A stretch of 64,000 bases of DNA from Medicago truncatula (Eukaryota > Streptophyta > Magnoliopsida > Fabales > Fabaceae): the NCBI RefSeq assembly GCF_003473485.1, contig NC_053045.1, positions 4,118,501 to 4,182,500 of the forward strand, read 5' to 3'. The notes under the pieces are model-generated. The model had not been told where the DNA came from and ran no database searches. It saw nothing but the letters and a program-made list of their open reading frames with translations. The position numbers and the translations under genes are program-made. Of the stretch, positions 22,901-34,339 are shown piece after piece; positions within the stretch are counted from its first letter, which is position 1; the number at the start of each line of letters is the position of its first letter.

Positions 22901-23857
22901 TGATATTTTTTTATTTAGTCTTGATTTGTCACAATTCCTATGCTAGTACTAATTAATAAGTGACAACATTTAAGGAGTGTATTGCTACCGATAATATATT
23001 TCATATGTCTTTGATATTTGCTTCCCAATAAAATTAAAATGCTCTTTTTTCATTTATTTTAACTTGTTTTTTATTTTTCATTTGGTCTCTTGTTTATTCT
23101 TCTCTGAATTTGGTCTATCATACACAATATTGTTAAGGACTCAGCCTTTTATGGTTATTTTGTTATCATCACTGATAAAATAAAAAATTTCTTTAAAAAA
23201 ATGATAAAACTTTTGTGGCAGTATTACACATATAACAAGAGAGTCCATTTGGATTTCTCCTATTTAGAAGATGTCATTTTTGCAACAAAGTTAAAAGGGA
23301 CTTATGTTTTTAAAACTTTGCTATTTTTAAATTTGACGTCAAATTATGATAATTTAAAGGATCATTTCATCGGAACTAAATACTAACAATATCACTTTTA
23401 AAAATCTACTTATGAACCCCAATTATAGCCCCTTTTGCAAAAGACCAACCTTTCATTGATTTTGACCCATTTTCCTTAAGCTAATGTGTACATTTTTTCA
23501 AAAAAACAATTGTGTGGAAATTAATTAAAAATAAAAAAAGAAAAGAAGAATCAAGCATTGTCCAACATCTTCATATCTTCATCATTCGCAATTCACCACC
23601 AAAGTTTATCACCACAATTTCCAATGATAAAACCATTTTTTTACGTTAGAACTCATTCCACAACCTTCTTTTTCCTCGCCCCTAATTTGAACGACATAAA
23701 CTCCTCCAAAAATGACACATTTATATGAAAACTTTCGTTTCTTTGAAGCATTCTCATAACTAATTTTTAGGACAACTATTTCATACTCTTATTGTGATTA
23801 TATTTTCTCTATTGATTTGATTTTTATGTCAATATCTAAAAAAAAATTTGTATACCT
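22901..23857. other. Intergenic DNA after the MDL3-like gene
   Basis: It holds the 3' UTR and AT-rich sequence. A possible polyadenylation signal AATAAA lies near 23028. No other gene is recognised; the small frame at 23201-23386 has no family features. Confidence 0.55.
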
Positions 23858-25345
23858 TTCTTTTTAGGCTAAAATATGCTTTTGATCCCTGCAAATATAG
23901 CGAGTTTGGATTTTGGTCCCTGGTAAATTTTTTTTTTTTTTGAATTTCATCCCTACAAAATTTTTTATTTTTTAAAAAAGTCCTTGGACTCACTTTCTTG
24001 CTGATTTGGCTCATTTTTGCTTATGTGCCAAGTGCTGGCTGTATAAAATTGTATACATTGCATTTAGGTGGCAATTTTAACTATTTACTATTTAAAAAAT
24101 CATTTTAATAAATCAGAAAACTTATTTTTGAAATGAAAAAAACATTTATTTTTAATTTAATAAAAAAAACTATGTGAAATCAATTAATCATCTCTTCTTT
24201 ACCAATATGTTTGTTCATCAGCAAGAACAAGCAATCTTCCACTCTTTGATGATCAAGTTCTATGTTTATTTACACCAACCCAACCAATCTCCTAAAAAAT
24301 CCAAACCATGAACAACAACAACTCAACAATTGCTGCATTATGGTCTCTCCTCAATTTCTTTCACAAATCCCCAACAACACAACAACCGGCACCTCCTTCA
24401 CCTCCTCCACTCCTCCTCCATCGTCCCTCTCCTCCTCTTCACCATGGCCTCCGCCTCTTCTTCAACAACTCCACCTGCAACCCATCCTTCTTTTCCAACC
24501 CCAAACGCAACAAATGTCGTCACAAATGCAACGCTTCGTATGAATTTATCGCAACGATGAGTTTAAAAACAATCAAATCGGATTTCCTTGAACTCGATTT
24601 GAGAACGTCGGCGAACCAATTTCAAGTTTCAATTGCAATTTCAAGCAAACAGAGTGTTGTTCTGTTGGCTATGGAAGAGAGAAGAGAGAATAGGGTACTG
24701 GGTTTGAGATGGTGATAATAGTGATCTGAATAATTTTTATGTTGACAGAGATGATTTAATTTGTTGGCTGAAAAAAAAAAATCATCTTTTTCTCAAATTT
24801 CTTCCCCCAACGATGAAAAAAAAAACCGAATTTATGGTCTGGCTTTGATGCTGATTGAATCTCTCGAAGATGAAGGTTATTGGAGAGTGGAAATAAAACG
24901 AATTGAATATGAAGACGAAGAGGGATGGAGGTCAAATGAAGAAAGTCGATTGAAGAAGATGAATTGAAGAATAATGGATGGATTGGGAAAGACGAAGAAA
25001 AGGGGGGAACTTGAAACCCAAAAAAAATCTTCCTTTTCTGATTTTATTTATTTAATTAAATTAAATTTTTTCTTAATTTTGAAAAACAATTTAATTATTA
25101 TTAATTAATTTATAAATGTTTTAAAAAATAGAATTGCCATGTATTTGCCATGTGGATGAGTTGGTACAATCAGCACCTGCCACATAAGCAACAATGAGCC
25201 AAATCAGTAAGAAAATGGGTCCAGGGACTTTTTTAAAAAACAAAATTTTTTGCAGGGATAAAATTCAATTTTTTTTTTACTAGGGACCAAAACCCAAACT
25301 CGCTATATTTGCAGGAACCAAAAACATATTTTAGCCTTCTTCTTA
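23858..25345. mobile_element. Pack-MULE-like element with long TIRs
   Basis: The element is 23867-25336 (1470 bp). Its TIRs start GGCTAAAATATG and extend about 200-280 bases inwards, including CAAATATAGCGAGTTTGG on the left and its complement on the right. The flanks TTCTTTTTA (23858-23866) and TTCTTCTTA (25337-25345) form a 9-base duplication with one mismatch. The interior has a GC-richer stretch (24262-24720) with long overlapping open frames, which looks like captured gene DNA. Confidence 0.8.
24308..24715 (+). pseudogene. Putative captured gene fragment, unidentified
   Basis: An ATG at 24308 opens a 135-residue frame rich in Pro, Ser and Asn, starting MNNNNSTIAALWSLLNFF. Its base composition differs from the AT-rich transposon arms. 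A second in-frame block ends in MEERRENRVLGLRW. I recognise no domain. Several frames are open here because the sequence is CT-rich, so translation is unproven. Confidence 0.35.
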
Positions 25346-25713
25346 TTATCAATTTTGATTCAAAATCACTCATCAAAAATGTTTTTTTTTTTTAAGTTAA
25401 ATAAGCGATTTCCATATACTTTGAGTTTTCTTTCGTTTGTTTTTTTGATTTTGTCGTTGTTTATTTTGATTGTATTTTTTATTTCTCATTTTAGTACGGT
25501 TTTTATTCAATCAATGACTTCGGTATTGTCAACTTTGTAAATGTGGATGTATGAATATACTTGAACATAGTAATGTTTTGTAGGCATAAATACCCTTTCT
25601 TTTTATGCTATCAAAGGTTTGTTCACATATTCATCGAGTAAATAGTCAATTACCCCCTGAAATTGTAACTTTCGTCAAAAACCCCCCTGAAATTGTCAAG
25701 CGTCGGTCAATTA

Positions 25714-25730
25714 CCCCCCCCCCCCCCCCC
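25714..25730. repeat. Poly-C tract (17 C)
   Basis: The tract lies in the left TIR arm. The matching position in the right arm (about 29930-29935) has six G, so the tract has expanded by slippage or is an assembly effect. Confidence 0.8.
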
Positions 25731-25923
25731 GCGCGTTAATTTCCTCCATCCAACATGCTGATGTGGCCGTTAACTGCCACGTGGCACTAACACATGGTCA
25801 AAAAAGTCATGCCACGTCATAGGGGGGTAATTGACTATATTTATTTATTTTTTGAAAAAAAATCTAATTTTTTTTTTTTTAAATTTGATTTTTTTTTTTT
25901 TTTTTCATAATTAACATTTGTGT

Positions 25924-28763
25924 ATGGCGCCCCACCCTCCTTAGATAACATTGACAAACACTCCCTCACCGAACCCATCACTAAGAAAGAAGTTTTTGCT
26001 GCCCAAAACTCCATGAAACCTTATAAAGCTCCTGGCCCGGATGGTTTCCATTGCATCTTCTTCAAACAGTATTGGCATATTGTCGGCGACGACATCGTCC
26101 ACATGGTCCAATCCGCCTTCCAGACAGGTCATTTTGATCCGGAGATCTCGAATACACTCATAGCACTCATTCCCAAAACTGATCTTCCCACTACTTTTAA
26201 AGACTTCAGGCCTATCAGCCTTTGCAATATAATCTATAAGATTATCACTAAAGTCCTTGTGCATCGTCTGAGACCTATACTCAATAAGCTTATTGGCCCT
26301 TACCAAAGCAGTTTTCTGCCTGGTAGGGGAACTTCTGATAACTCTATTGTTTTGCAGGAAATTATTCATTTTATGAAGAAGTCTAAGAAGAAGAAGAAAG
26401 GTTATGTTGCTTTCAAGCTCGATTTGGAAAAAGCATTTGATAATGTCAAATGGGATTTTCTTAATTCTTGCCTTCATGAGTTTGATTTTCCGGCCATCAC
26501 CATCAAACTTATCATGCATTGTGTCACCTCCTCCACCTTCTCTATCTTATGGAATGGTAACAAAATGCCGCATTTCAAACCTACACATGGCCTCCGACAA
26601 GGTGATCCGCTTTCTCTTTACCTCTTCATTCTTTGTATGGAAAAGCTATCTATTGCTATTAACAATGCGGTACATGAAGGAAGGTGGACACCTATTCAAA
26701 TCACCAATGGAGGTCCACAGATATCTCACTTACTCTTCGCAGATGATGTGCTGCTTTTCACAAGGGCAAAAAAATCTCAATTTCATTTCATCACTGATTT
26801 GTTTGATAGATTTAGCAGGGCTTCAGGCTTAAAGATTAACATTTCCAAATCCAGGGCTTTTTATTCTTCAGGAGTTCACCATCAGAAAATCAACAGCCTA
26901 ACAGCTATTTCAGGCATCCGTAGCACTGCTTCACTTGGCAAGTATCTAGGTTTCCCTATGCTCAAGGGTCGCCCCAAAAGAAGCGATTTCAACTTCATTA
27001 TTGAAAAAATGCAAACCAGGTTGGCTTCTTGGAAAAACCGTCTTCTCAATAGAACAGGTAGATTGGCTCTAGCAACATCCGTTTTATCTTCCATCCCTTC
27101 CTATTACATGCAAATTAACTGGCTTCCACAAAACATATGCGATGCCATTGATCAAACCACGCGCAATTTTATTTGGCGTGGCACTAGCAACAAAGGTATT
27201 CACTTGGTAAGTTGGAAGAAAATTACAACCCCTAAGAGTTATGGGGGCTTGGGTATTAGAACGGCTCGCAACGCTAACACTTGTCTGCTTGGAAAGTTAG
27301 TTTGGGATATGGTTCAGTCATCAAATAAACTTTGGGTGGATATTCTCTCTGCTAAATATTTAGTAGGACACAACATCCTCCATGCGTCTGCTACCGCCAA
27401 TAGCTCACCTTCTTGGTCATCAATCATCCGTGCCAAAGATATATTCAAACTAGGTTACTCTTGGAGGCCAGGTTCGGGTTCTTCCTCTTTTTGGTTTAGT
27501 AATTGGTGTCACCATGGCCCCCTTGGCTCTTTAGTCCCTGTTATTGATATTCATGATGTCCAGCTCACGGTTAGAGATGTGATAAACTTCAACGGACAAC
27601 GCACGCAATCCCTCTACACCACTCTCCCCCATCCGGTAGCTCAAATAGTTAATAATTTCCAAGCTCGGTTCAACCCTTCAATTGAAGACGCCTTTATTTG
27701 GTGTCAACAAAAGAATGGTATTTATTCAACCAAATCTGGTTATTTTTGGCTGCTCAACCACACGGCAACACCAAACACCAACATTTCGTGGTCTTGGATA
27801 TGGAGAATTCAGGCCCCTGAGAAATACAAGTTCCTTATTTGGCTGGCCATACATGACGCGGTTCCAACTCTCTCTTTGCTTCATCATAGAAACATGGCTG
27901 GATCTGCAATATGTGGAAGATGCGGAGAAGAAGATGAAACTCTCTTACATTGTTTTCGAGACTGTAAATTTTCGAAATCAATATGGCAGAAGTTTGGTTT
28001 CATTGACACTATGTTCTATTCCTCTAACTGTGCGCAAGATTGGATTACAAGTAACATTAACAGCGTCCGTTCTACCCTCTACCTCGTTTGTCTTTGGTGG
28101 ATTTGGCGGCACCGGAATCACATGTGCTTCAATAATGAAATCTGGTCCCTCACAAGGCTCGGCTTCAGCATCCAAAACACTGCAGAAACGGTCATGAACA
28201 GCTTCCAATTTGCTACAAATCCTGTTGTTTCGGACCGCTGGATTAAATGGAATAGCAGTAACCAAAGCTGCATCATTCTCAACGTCGATGGGAGCTGTCT
28301 TGGCACACCAATCCGAGCGGGTTATGGAGGAATTCTTCGCAACAGCGCGGGGCTATTTCTGAAGGCTTTTTCCGGATACATACCAGCCTCTACGTGCATC
28401 CTGCACACGGAACTCACAGCCATTCATAAAGGCTTCTCTCTAGCAGCAAGCATGGGAATTGATGATCTAGTGTGCTTCTCGGATTCACAGCTCTCCATCA
28501 GTCTCATCACAGGAGAAGTATCTAAATTCCATGTTTACGCAGTGCTAATTCAAGATATCAAGGAGGTAATAGCTTCAAACAACTTCACGATCCTTCATAC
28601 TCTAAGGGAAGGAAACCATTGTGCCGACTTCATGGCTAAGCTTGGCGCCTCGTCTACTGAAGAATTCCTAGAGCACCAATTCCCCCCCCCCCCCCCCCCC
28701 CCCCATGATCTTATTGTCAAGATAAAGGATGACGCTATGGGAACCTGTTTCCTAAGAACTTAA
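25924..28763 (+). CDS. LINE reverse transcriptase-RNase H polyprotein (5'-truncated)
   Basis: One uninterrupted frame encodes about 946 residues. The reverse transcriptase contains KAPGPDGF, FRPISLCNIIYKI, the catalytic FADD box (residues about 273-276) and SGLKINISKS. A zinc-binding RVT-associated region follows (WLAIHDAVPTL, ICGRCGEEDETLLHC). A C-terminal RNase H domain has the acidic residues in NVDGS (about D790), HTELTAIH (about E831) and FSDSQL (about D855), with REGNHCADFMAK. The apurinic endonuclease domain expected upstream is absent. There is no ATG at the insert edge; the frame continues into the target. The lack of stops suggests recent insertion. A 23-C run (28682-28704) makes a proline tract near the end. 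Confidence 0.93.
28682..28704 (+). repeat. Poly-C tract (23 C) inside the LINE frame
   Basis: The run encodes seven or eight prolines after the RNase H domain. Its length must keep frame with the short tail that follows. Confidence 0.9.
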
Positions 28764-30039
28764 TTTTACTGCTTTCTGTTATCTTTTTGTTGTTTTTTAA
28801 CATTAGCTTTGTAACCAAAAAAAAAAATTAACATTTGTGTCATCCACTGAACATGCAAATACCCCTCTGAAATTAAACATTTATGTGCAAATACCACCCT
28901 CAAATTTAAAATTTATGTAGCAAATATCCCCTTAAATTTATAACTTATATGCAAACATCATCTCCAAATGTTAAACTTATATGCAAATTACACCTTGAAT
29001 CATAAAACTTTAATGGTTAAGTAAAACTTATTCTTAATCTATAATTTACTATATCTCTAATAACAATAAAAAAGAAAAAAAATCACATCTTTAAAATAAC
29101 ATGGAAACAGAGATGCATATGCATCAAAATGTTGTGTTTTGAGAGAAAATAATTGCAGATCCTACAGAAAAAAAAAATTAACAAGGATTTGACCAAGACA
29201 TATATATAATATATGAAGGTAAATTTGGTAGTTATGGCAAAGTGTAATTACAGCGGGAAGTTAAATTTTCTCCAACAGCAAAAGTGTAATGGCAATAATT
29301 TGTCATCATTTCGAGCAACACCCTTAGGCCTTAACAGATAGAGAACTAGTGGTGTGTTCCGTGGGAACCCTTGAAGGAGCATAGCTAGAAATATTCCCAA
29401 GCTCTTGGCCAAAAAACAATTCTACGTGAGCCTACACACAACCATCCATTCATGCACCAATAACCTCTCCCCCTTTGTTTTATTTTAAAGATGTGATTTT
29501 TTTTTCTTTTTTATTGTTATTAGAGATATAGTAAATTATAGATTAAGAATAAGTTTTACTTAACCATTAAAGTTTTATGATTCAAGGTGTAATTTGCATA
29601 TAAGTTTTACATTTGGAGAAGATGTTTGCATATAAGTTATAAATTTGAGGGGATATTTGCTACATAAATTTTAAATTTGAGGGTGGTATTTGCACATAAA
29701 TGTTTAATTTCAGGGGGGTATTTGCATGTTCAGTGGATGACACAAATGTTAATTATGAAAAGAAAAAAAAATCAGATTTTTAAAATAAAATAAAAAATCA
29801 GATTTTTTTCAAAAAAAAAAAATATAGTCAATTACCCCCTATGACGTGGCATGACTTTTTTGACCATGTGTCAGTGCCACGTGGCAGTTAACGACCACAT
29901 CAGCATGTTGGATGGAGGAAATTAACGGAGGGGGGTAATTGACAGACGCTTGACAATTTCAGGGGGGGGGTTTGACGAAAGTTACAATATCAGGGGGGTA
30001 ATTGACTATTTACTCCATATTCATCTATCCATTCTAATG

Positions 30040-30937
30040 AATAAATATGGAGTAAATAGTCAATTTCCCCCTGAAATTGTAAGTTTCATCAATTACCCCC
30101 CTGAAATTAACAAAATTCAATTACCCCCCTGAAATTTCACAACGTTAGTCAATTTACCCCCTCCGTCAAATTTTTCTGTTAGTGAACATGACCTTTTGCA
30201 AATACCCCCCTGAAGTTTTGCACTTATGTGCAAAATGCCCCCCAAACTTAAAAATTTATATTATTTTTTTCTTAAAAACAAAGAATTAATAGTTAAATAT
30301 CAAAACTAACTATTAATTTTGAAATTTGGTAAAACTACATGCATATATACATCAAAATAGGCTCCAAAATGGGGAAAAATATGTATTTTTTAAAGTGACA
30401 ATAATGGGATGATTTGTGGATTAATATTGAGGGTTGTGTAGTTTAAATGGTTTGAGCAAATTGTTGAAGAAGTTGGAGGAGTTAAAAGACTAAGATGGTG
30501 AAGGAGAAAATATAAATTTAAATCTGATTATTAATTTGTTTATAAACCTCTAAAAATAATAATTTGTCTATTAGAAATAATCATTATTGTCACTTTAAAA
30601 ATACACATTTTTCCTTATTTTGATGTATATATGTATGTAGTTTTTCCAAACTCCAAAATTAATAGTTAGATTTAATATTTAACTATTAATTGTTTGTTTT
30701 TAAGAAAAAAAAAATATAAATTTTTAAGTTCGGGGAGCATTTTGCACATAAGTGCAAAACTTCAGGGGGGTATTTGCAAAACGTCATGTTCACTAACAGA
30801 AAAATTTGACGGAGGGGGTAAATTGACTAACGTTGTGAAATTTCAGGGGGGTAATTGAAGTTTTGTTAATTTCAAGGGGTAATTGATGAAACTTACAATT
30901 TCAGGAGGGGAAATTGACTATTTACTCAATAAATATG
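30040..30937. mobile_element. Second element of the GAGTAAATAGTCAATT family, 10-bp TSD
   Basis: The duplication AATAAATATG lies at 30040-30049 and 30928-30937. The element is 30050-30927 (878 bp), with TIRs of about 300 bases sharing the GAGTAAATAGTCAATT end and the CCCCCTGAAATT blocks with the neighbour at 25636-30015. The two elements are only 34 bases apart. There is no coding capacity. Confidence 0.88.
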
Positions 30938-31096
30938 TTTTATTTTTGTTAAAAAATAATTTTCCAAGCAAAAATAACATAGAGAACGATTCGTTGTTGT
31001 TATAAAGAGGTTTGGATTTTCAACCAGTGGTGAGTAAGAGAAAGAAGTAGCTACAACCGAGTCAGTCAGTGATTTGAAGAGAGAGATATCGAAACG

Positions 31097-34000
31097 ATGC
31101 CGTGCCTCAACCTCTCCACCAACGTCAACCTCGAAGGTGTCGACACCTCTTCCATCCTCTCCGAAGCCACCTCCACCGTTGCTACTCTCATCGGCAAACC
31201 CGAATCCGTACGTCTCTCTCTCTCTCCTTATCTATCTCTGATTTGTTTCCAACTGCGAAAAATAACTGCAATTACTTTGAAATTTGCTATGATTTGTAAA
31301 TATTTATAGTTTCTGTGAAGGGGTTGCTATGGTTTTAACCTAATTTATTTGAATGGTTTGAGGAAAATTGTATAATTTGAAAGCAATGATTCTTTTGTGT
31401 TCATCAAAATGGATTTTTGGAAATAGAATGTCACATAGTTGCCATCTTAGTTCAAACTATGCTTATTCTGTCAAACTCCGGCATCGGAACGACAATAATT
31501 TAAGAAAAGTTATAATTCAATGTAATCACATGTGTTTGACATGTGTTAGACACCAGACACGCCTTCAAATAAAAGTGTCAGGTGCTACAGAGGGCTTACT
31601 GCATGTCTGGGTTGTCGATGAGTTTGACGGAAACACAACCACTAAAATATCGACATCGATAATAATTTAAGAAAGTGTTGTAACTCAATGCAATCACATG
31701 TGTCGGTGTCATGTCGGACACGGACGCATGTCAGACACCAGACATGACTTTGATTAGTAGCGTCTGTGTTGTCAATGAGTTTGACAGAAACAGGGTGTGA
31801 ATTTTGAAAAAACCTACACTTTGGAACCTAATTTAAGCCTTTAAGGTGTACCCCATTGTTAGAAAGGGTATATCTGCGACCCCTGTTGTTTTTTTATCTT
31901 GCTTATTTTTAATCATAATTAAGAAGCTACAAATACCTTGACAGTGTGTCTGCAATTTTTGTTTTGGTGTCACGAATATTTATTCAAAACCATGATTATT
32001 AGATACTAAGTTGAAGATGCAGATTCAATCTCTTGCAAATCCAGCTTACCCTCTGTAGAATAACAATGAGCCGAACTCTTACCTGGGTTTTGGACCTGGA
32101 CATGATTTCCCTTGAGTTACTCTTTTAGTATTCCCTTATGACATGTCTGTCTGCAAATACAGTGTTTAAGGCTTAAGTCGTTTTACATTTCCCTGTGTAT
32201 CTAACTGTTTCAAGTTCCAATTCTACATTTCCCTATGTCTAACTGTTTGAACAAGTGTAGTCAATGACTTCTGAGATTTTCCATAAGGCAGTGCCTTGTG
32301 TACTGTAGTTACTCCTTTCTGGTTTAGACAAGGCATGTCTTTAGTACGTTGTTGAAAAATTTAAAACACGCAGTTGAGGTGTCTAACACAAGGTAGACAA
32401 ACTCGAGATCCTAAGTAAGATCGGGTAGGACCCATGAGATCGTGAATCGGGGGATCGTAACACGGATCGTAAGATCCTACCAAATTTAGAAATTCATATA
32501 TATTGCATATAAATTCATACATACTCATATGAAGCAACATAATTTAATAGAAAAAAAAAACTTTAAATAAAACTCAAATTCATTAATAGAAAAAGAAAAA
32601 AAAACACTTAAAAACTTCAAAACAGTACTCATACAACTCCATAACAACAATAAAACTTAATCATAATTATCTTAATGGTTAATAATTTCCAAACAATTCA
32701 TGTTGAAGTAATAGGTAGAAGACTGATTAAATAGTAACGTACTAAGAGAGGAAGTTGAGTGCTATGAATATGGAAATTGCATTGGTAAGGTTCCATGATT
32801 TATGGGTTTATTGAAAATTTCCCTAATTATTGATAGTGGCTGTATTGGGAAGATCGTCAATAATCAATGGGTTTAATGATAAGCTTTGAAACCGTTTAAG
32901 AGATTAAGAAGGGTGAAAAACGTTTTTTTTTACTTTCTGATTGGGAAAAATGCATTTTTGCGAACTGGGTCACGAACCTGACCTGGTAAACCTGGTTTTT
33001 TGGCAAACGAAACACTAACCGGGCCGTAAACGGGAACCCGGTTTCTGGTTTTCCATCCTAACTCGGCTGGATCTACGTTACCACCGCGTCCATGTCTTTG
33101 TGCGGCGATCCAAGCCATTCTTACCATTTTCCGTTTCCGGCCACCTATGAGCACGAAGAGGTCAGGCAAGATCGTGGAACCTTACGATTCTGCGGTCCAG
33201 ATCGCGAGTTTGTCTACCATGGTCTAACATGCTAATAGAGATGGTACAGCGGGATAAAATAACCAGAATATTTAAAGTTACGAGGAATGCTAGGGACACT
33301 TTCTCTAACACTCACTCTCTTATTGGAGAAAATTAATGTATGTCCCACTAATTTAAGTGGAACCCATTTCCAAATTGTGAGACCCGCCTTAATTTAATTT
33401 TAAACCAATAAAGAAGTGGGTGTTTGGGAGAGTGTTGAAAAGAGTGTTGCTAGCACTACTCTAAAATTATGCCAACTCTCAGTCTCTGGGTCTAGGTTTT
33501 ATAATGAATGTTACATTTGATTATTTAATTTATTTGGAAAGCTAAAGACTAATGTTTCACTGTTAGTTTTTTTTTTAGTGTTTGTGGTTTAGTGTCTTTC
33601 TTGAGTGAATTTTAAGGATGCTTTAGATTTGATGTTATACATGGTGTCATTCATATGTTTAATTGCTTTTTGGTGTTGGTAGTTTAATTTTCTCTTTTAT
33701 TCTATACTTTGATTTGCCGTAATATGTTATAGTTTTGACATATTCAGTGTGTTTAAAATCAATGATTATCTGGCCTTTCTTGGTTTGCAGTATGTGATGA
33801 TTGTGCTCAAAGGATCAGTACCCATATCTTTTGGTGGGACTGAGCAGGAAGCAGCTTATGGAGAATTGGTGTCCATCGGTGGTCTTAACCCTGATGTGAA
33901 CAAGAAACTTAGTGCTGCAATTGCTGCAATTCTTGAAACCAAGTTGTCTGTTCCCAAAACTCGATTCTTCTTGAAATTCTATGACACCAAGGCAAGTGTA

Positions 34001-34339
34001 TAAGCTTCTAAATTGTTCTGAAAAGAAGGGTCGTTGCCCTGGACTCTTTTCTTATTGCATTCTTCGTTTTTGTTTAGGCGCATCAGAGTCAAGAACATGC
34101 ACAGTGTTTGCATGCTTTACATCAGCAATAGATCATGTAAATTAATCCTTACTGTTCAAAACTGTTAGTTAGCCCCTTTTAAGATGTAATTAGTAATTTT
34201 ATCTTCTTGACATCAAGTCACCTTTTCCAGTGTCTACTTTTGTGCACAGTAAATGGTTGCTTCTGCTTCTTTTGCTTATACTTCTGCTTTGATTGTTTTG
34301 CAGGGTTCCAACTTTGGATGGAATGGAACTACTTTCTGA
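31097..34339 (+). CDS. MIF/D-DT-like protein (MDL1/2-like)
   Basis: There are three exons, 31097-31207, 33791-33991 and 34304-34339, giving 115 residues. It begins MPCLNLSTNVNLEGVD with Pro2 and GKP (Lys35) conserved. The core VLKGSVPISFGGTEQEAAYG is followed by SVPKTRFFLKFYDTK and the final GSNFGWNGTTF. Intron 1 is GT-AG. Intron 2 begins AAG|GCAAGT and ends TTTGCAG, a GC-AG intron; if it is retained, the protein ends after three extra residues (ASV). There is no peroxisomal tripeptide, so it is probably cytosolic or nuclear. It is about 44% AT-poorer in exon 1 than its surroundings by eye, as for an active gene. It is a paralogue of the gene at 20897 in the same orientation. Confidence 0.93.
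31480..31800. repeat. Degenerate tandem repeat in MDL intron 1
   Basis: A unit of about 170 bp containing ATAATTTAAGAAA and CAATCACATGTGT recurs at about 31493-31560 and 31658-31745. It probably derives from a longer legume repeat. Confidence 0.5.
33284..33457. mobile_element. Small MITE in MDL intron 1
   Basis: The left end ATGCTAGGGACACTTTCTCT is complementary, with mismatches, to the right end around AGAGTGTTGCTAGCACT. The length is about 170 bp. I could not fix a target-site duplication. Confidence 0.6.

Larger units (their letters stand above)
25910..28840 (+). mobile_element. 5'-truncated L1-type LINE with 14-bp TSD
   Basis: The 14-base duplication ATTAACATTTGTGT flanks the insert at 25910-25923 and 28827-28840. 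The insert is 25924-28826 and ends in an A-rich tail of about 10 A. The intact opposite TIR arm of the host element (about 29740-29760) shows the uninterrupted target. The endonuclease domain and ORF1 are missing, as expected for target-primed reverse transcription that stopped early. Confidence 0.93.
25626..30025. mobile_element. Long-TIR element with 10-bp TSD, split by a LINE
   Basis: The duplication CATATTCATC lies at 25626-25635 and 30016-30025. The element is 25636-30015, with ends GAGTAAATAGTCAATTACCC and the complement. Without the LINE and one copy of its duplication it is about 1.46 kb. Each TIR is about 540 bp: left 25636-25923 continued at 28841-29100, right 29477-30015. The arms have a phased pattern of 'CCCCCTGAAATT' blocks. 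The central 29100-29477 has no recognisable gene. The arms and duplication fit a Mutator-like non-autonomous element. Confidence 0.88.

Noticed and set aside
26404-28306. Additional long frames on both strands within the LINE
   Set aside because: They are shadows of the single RT-RNase H frame.
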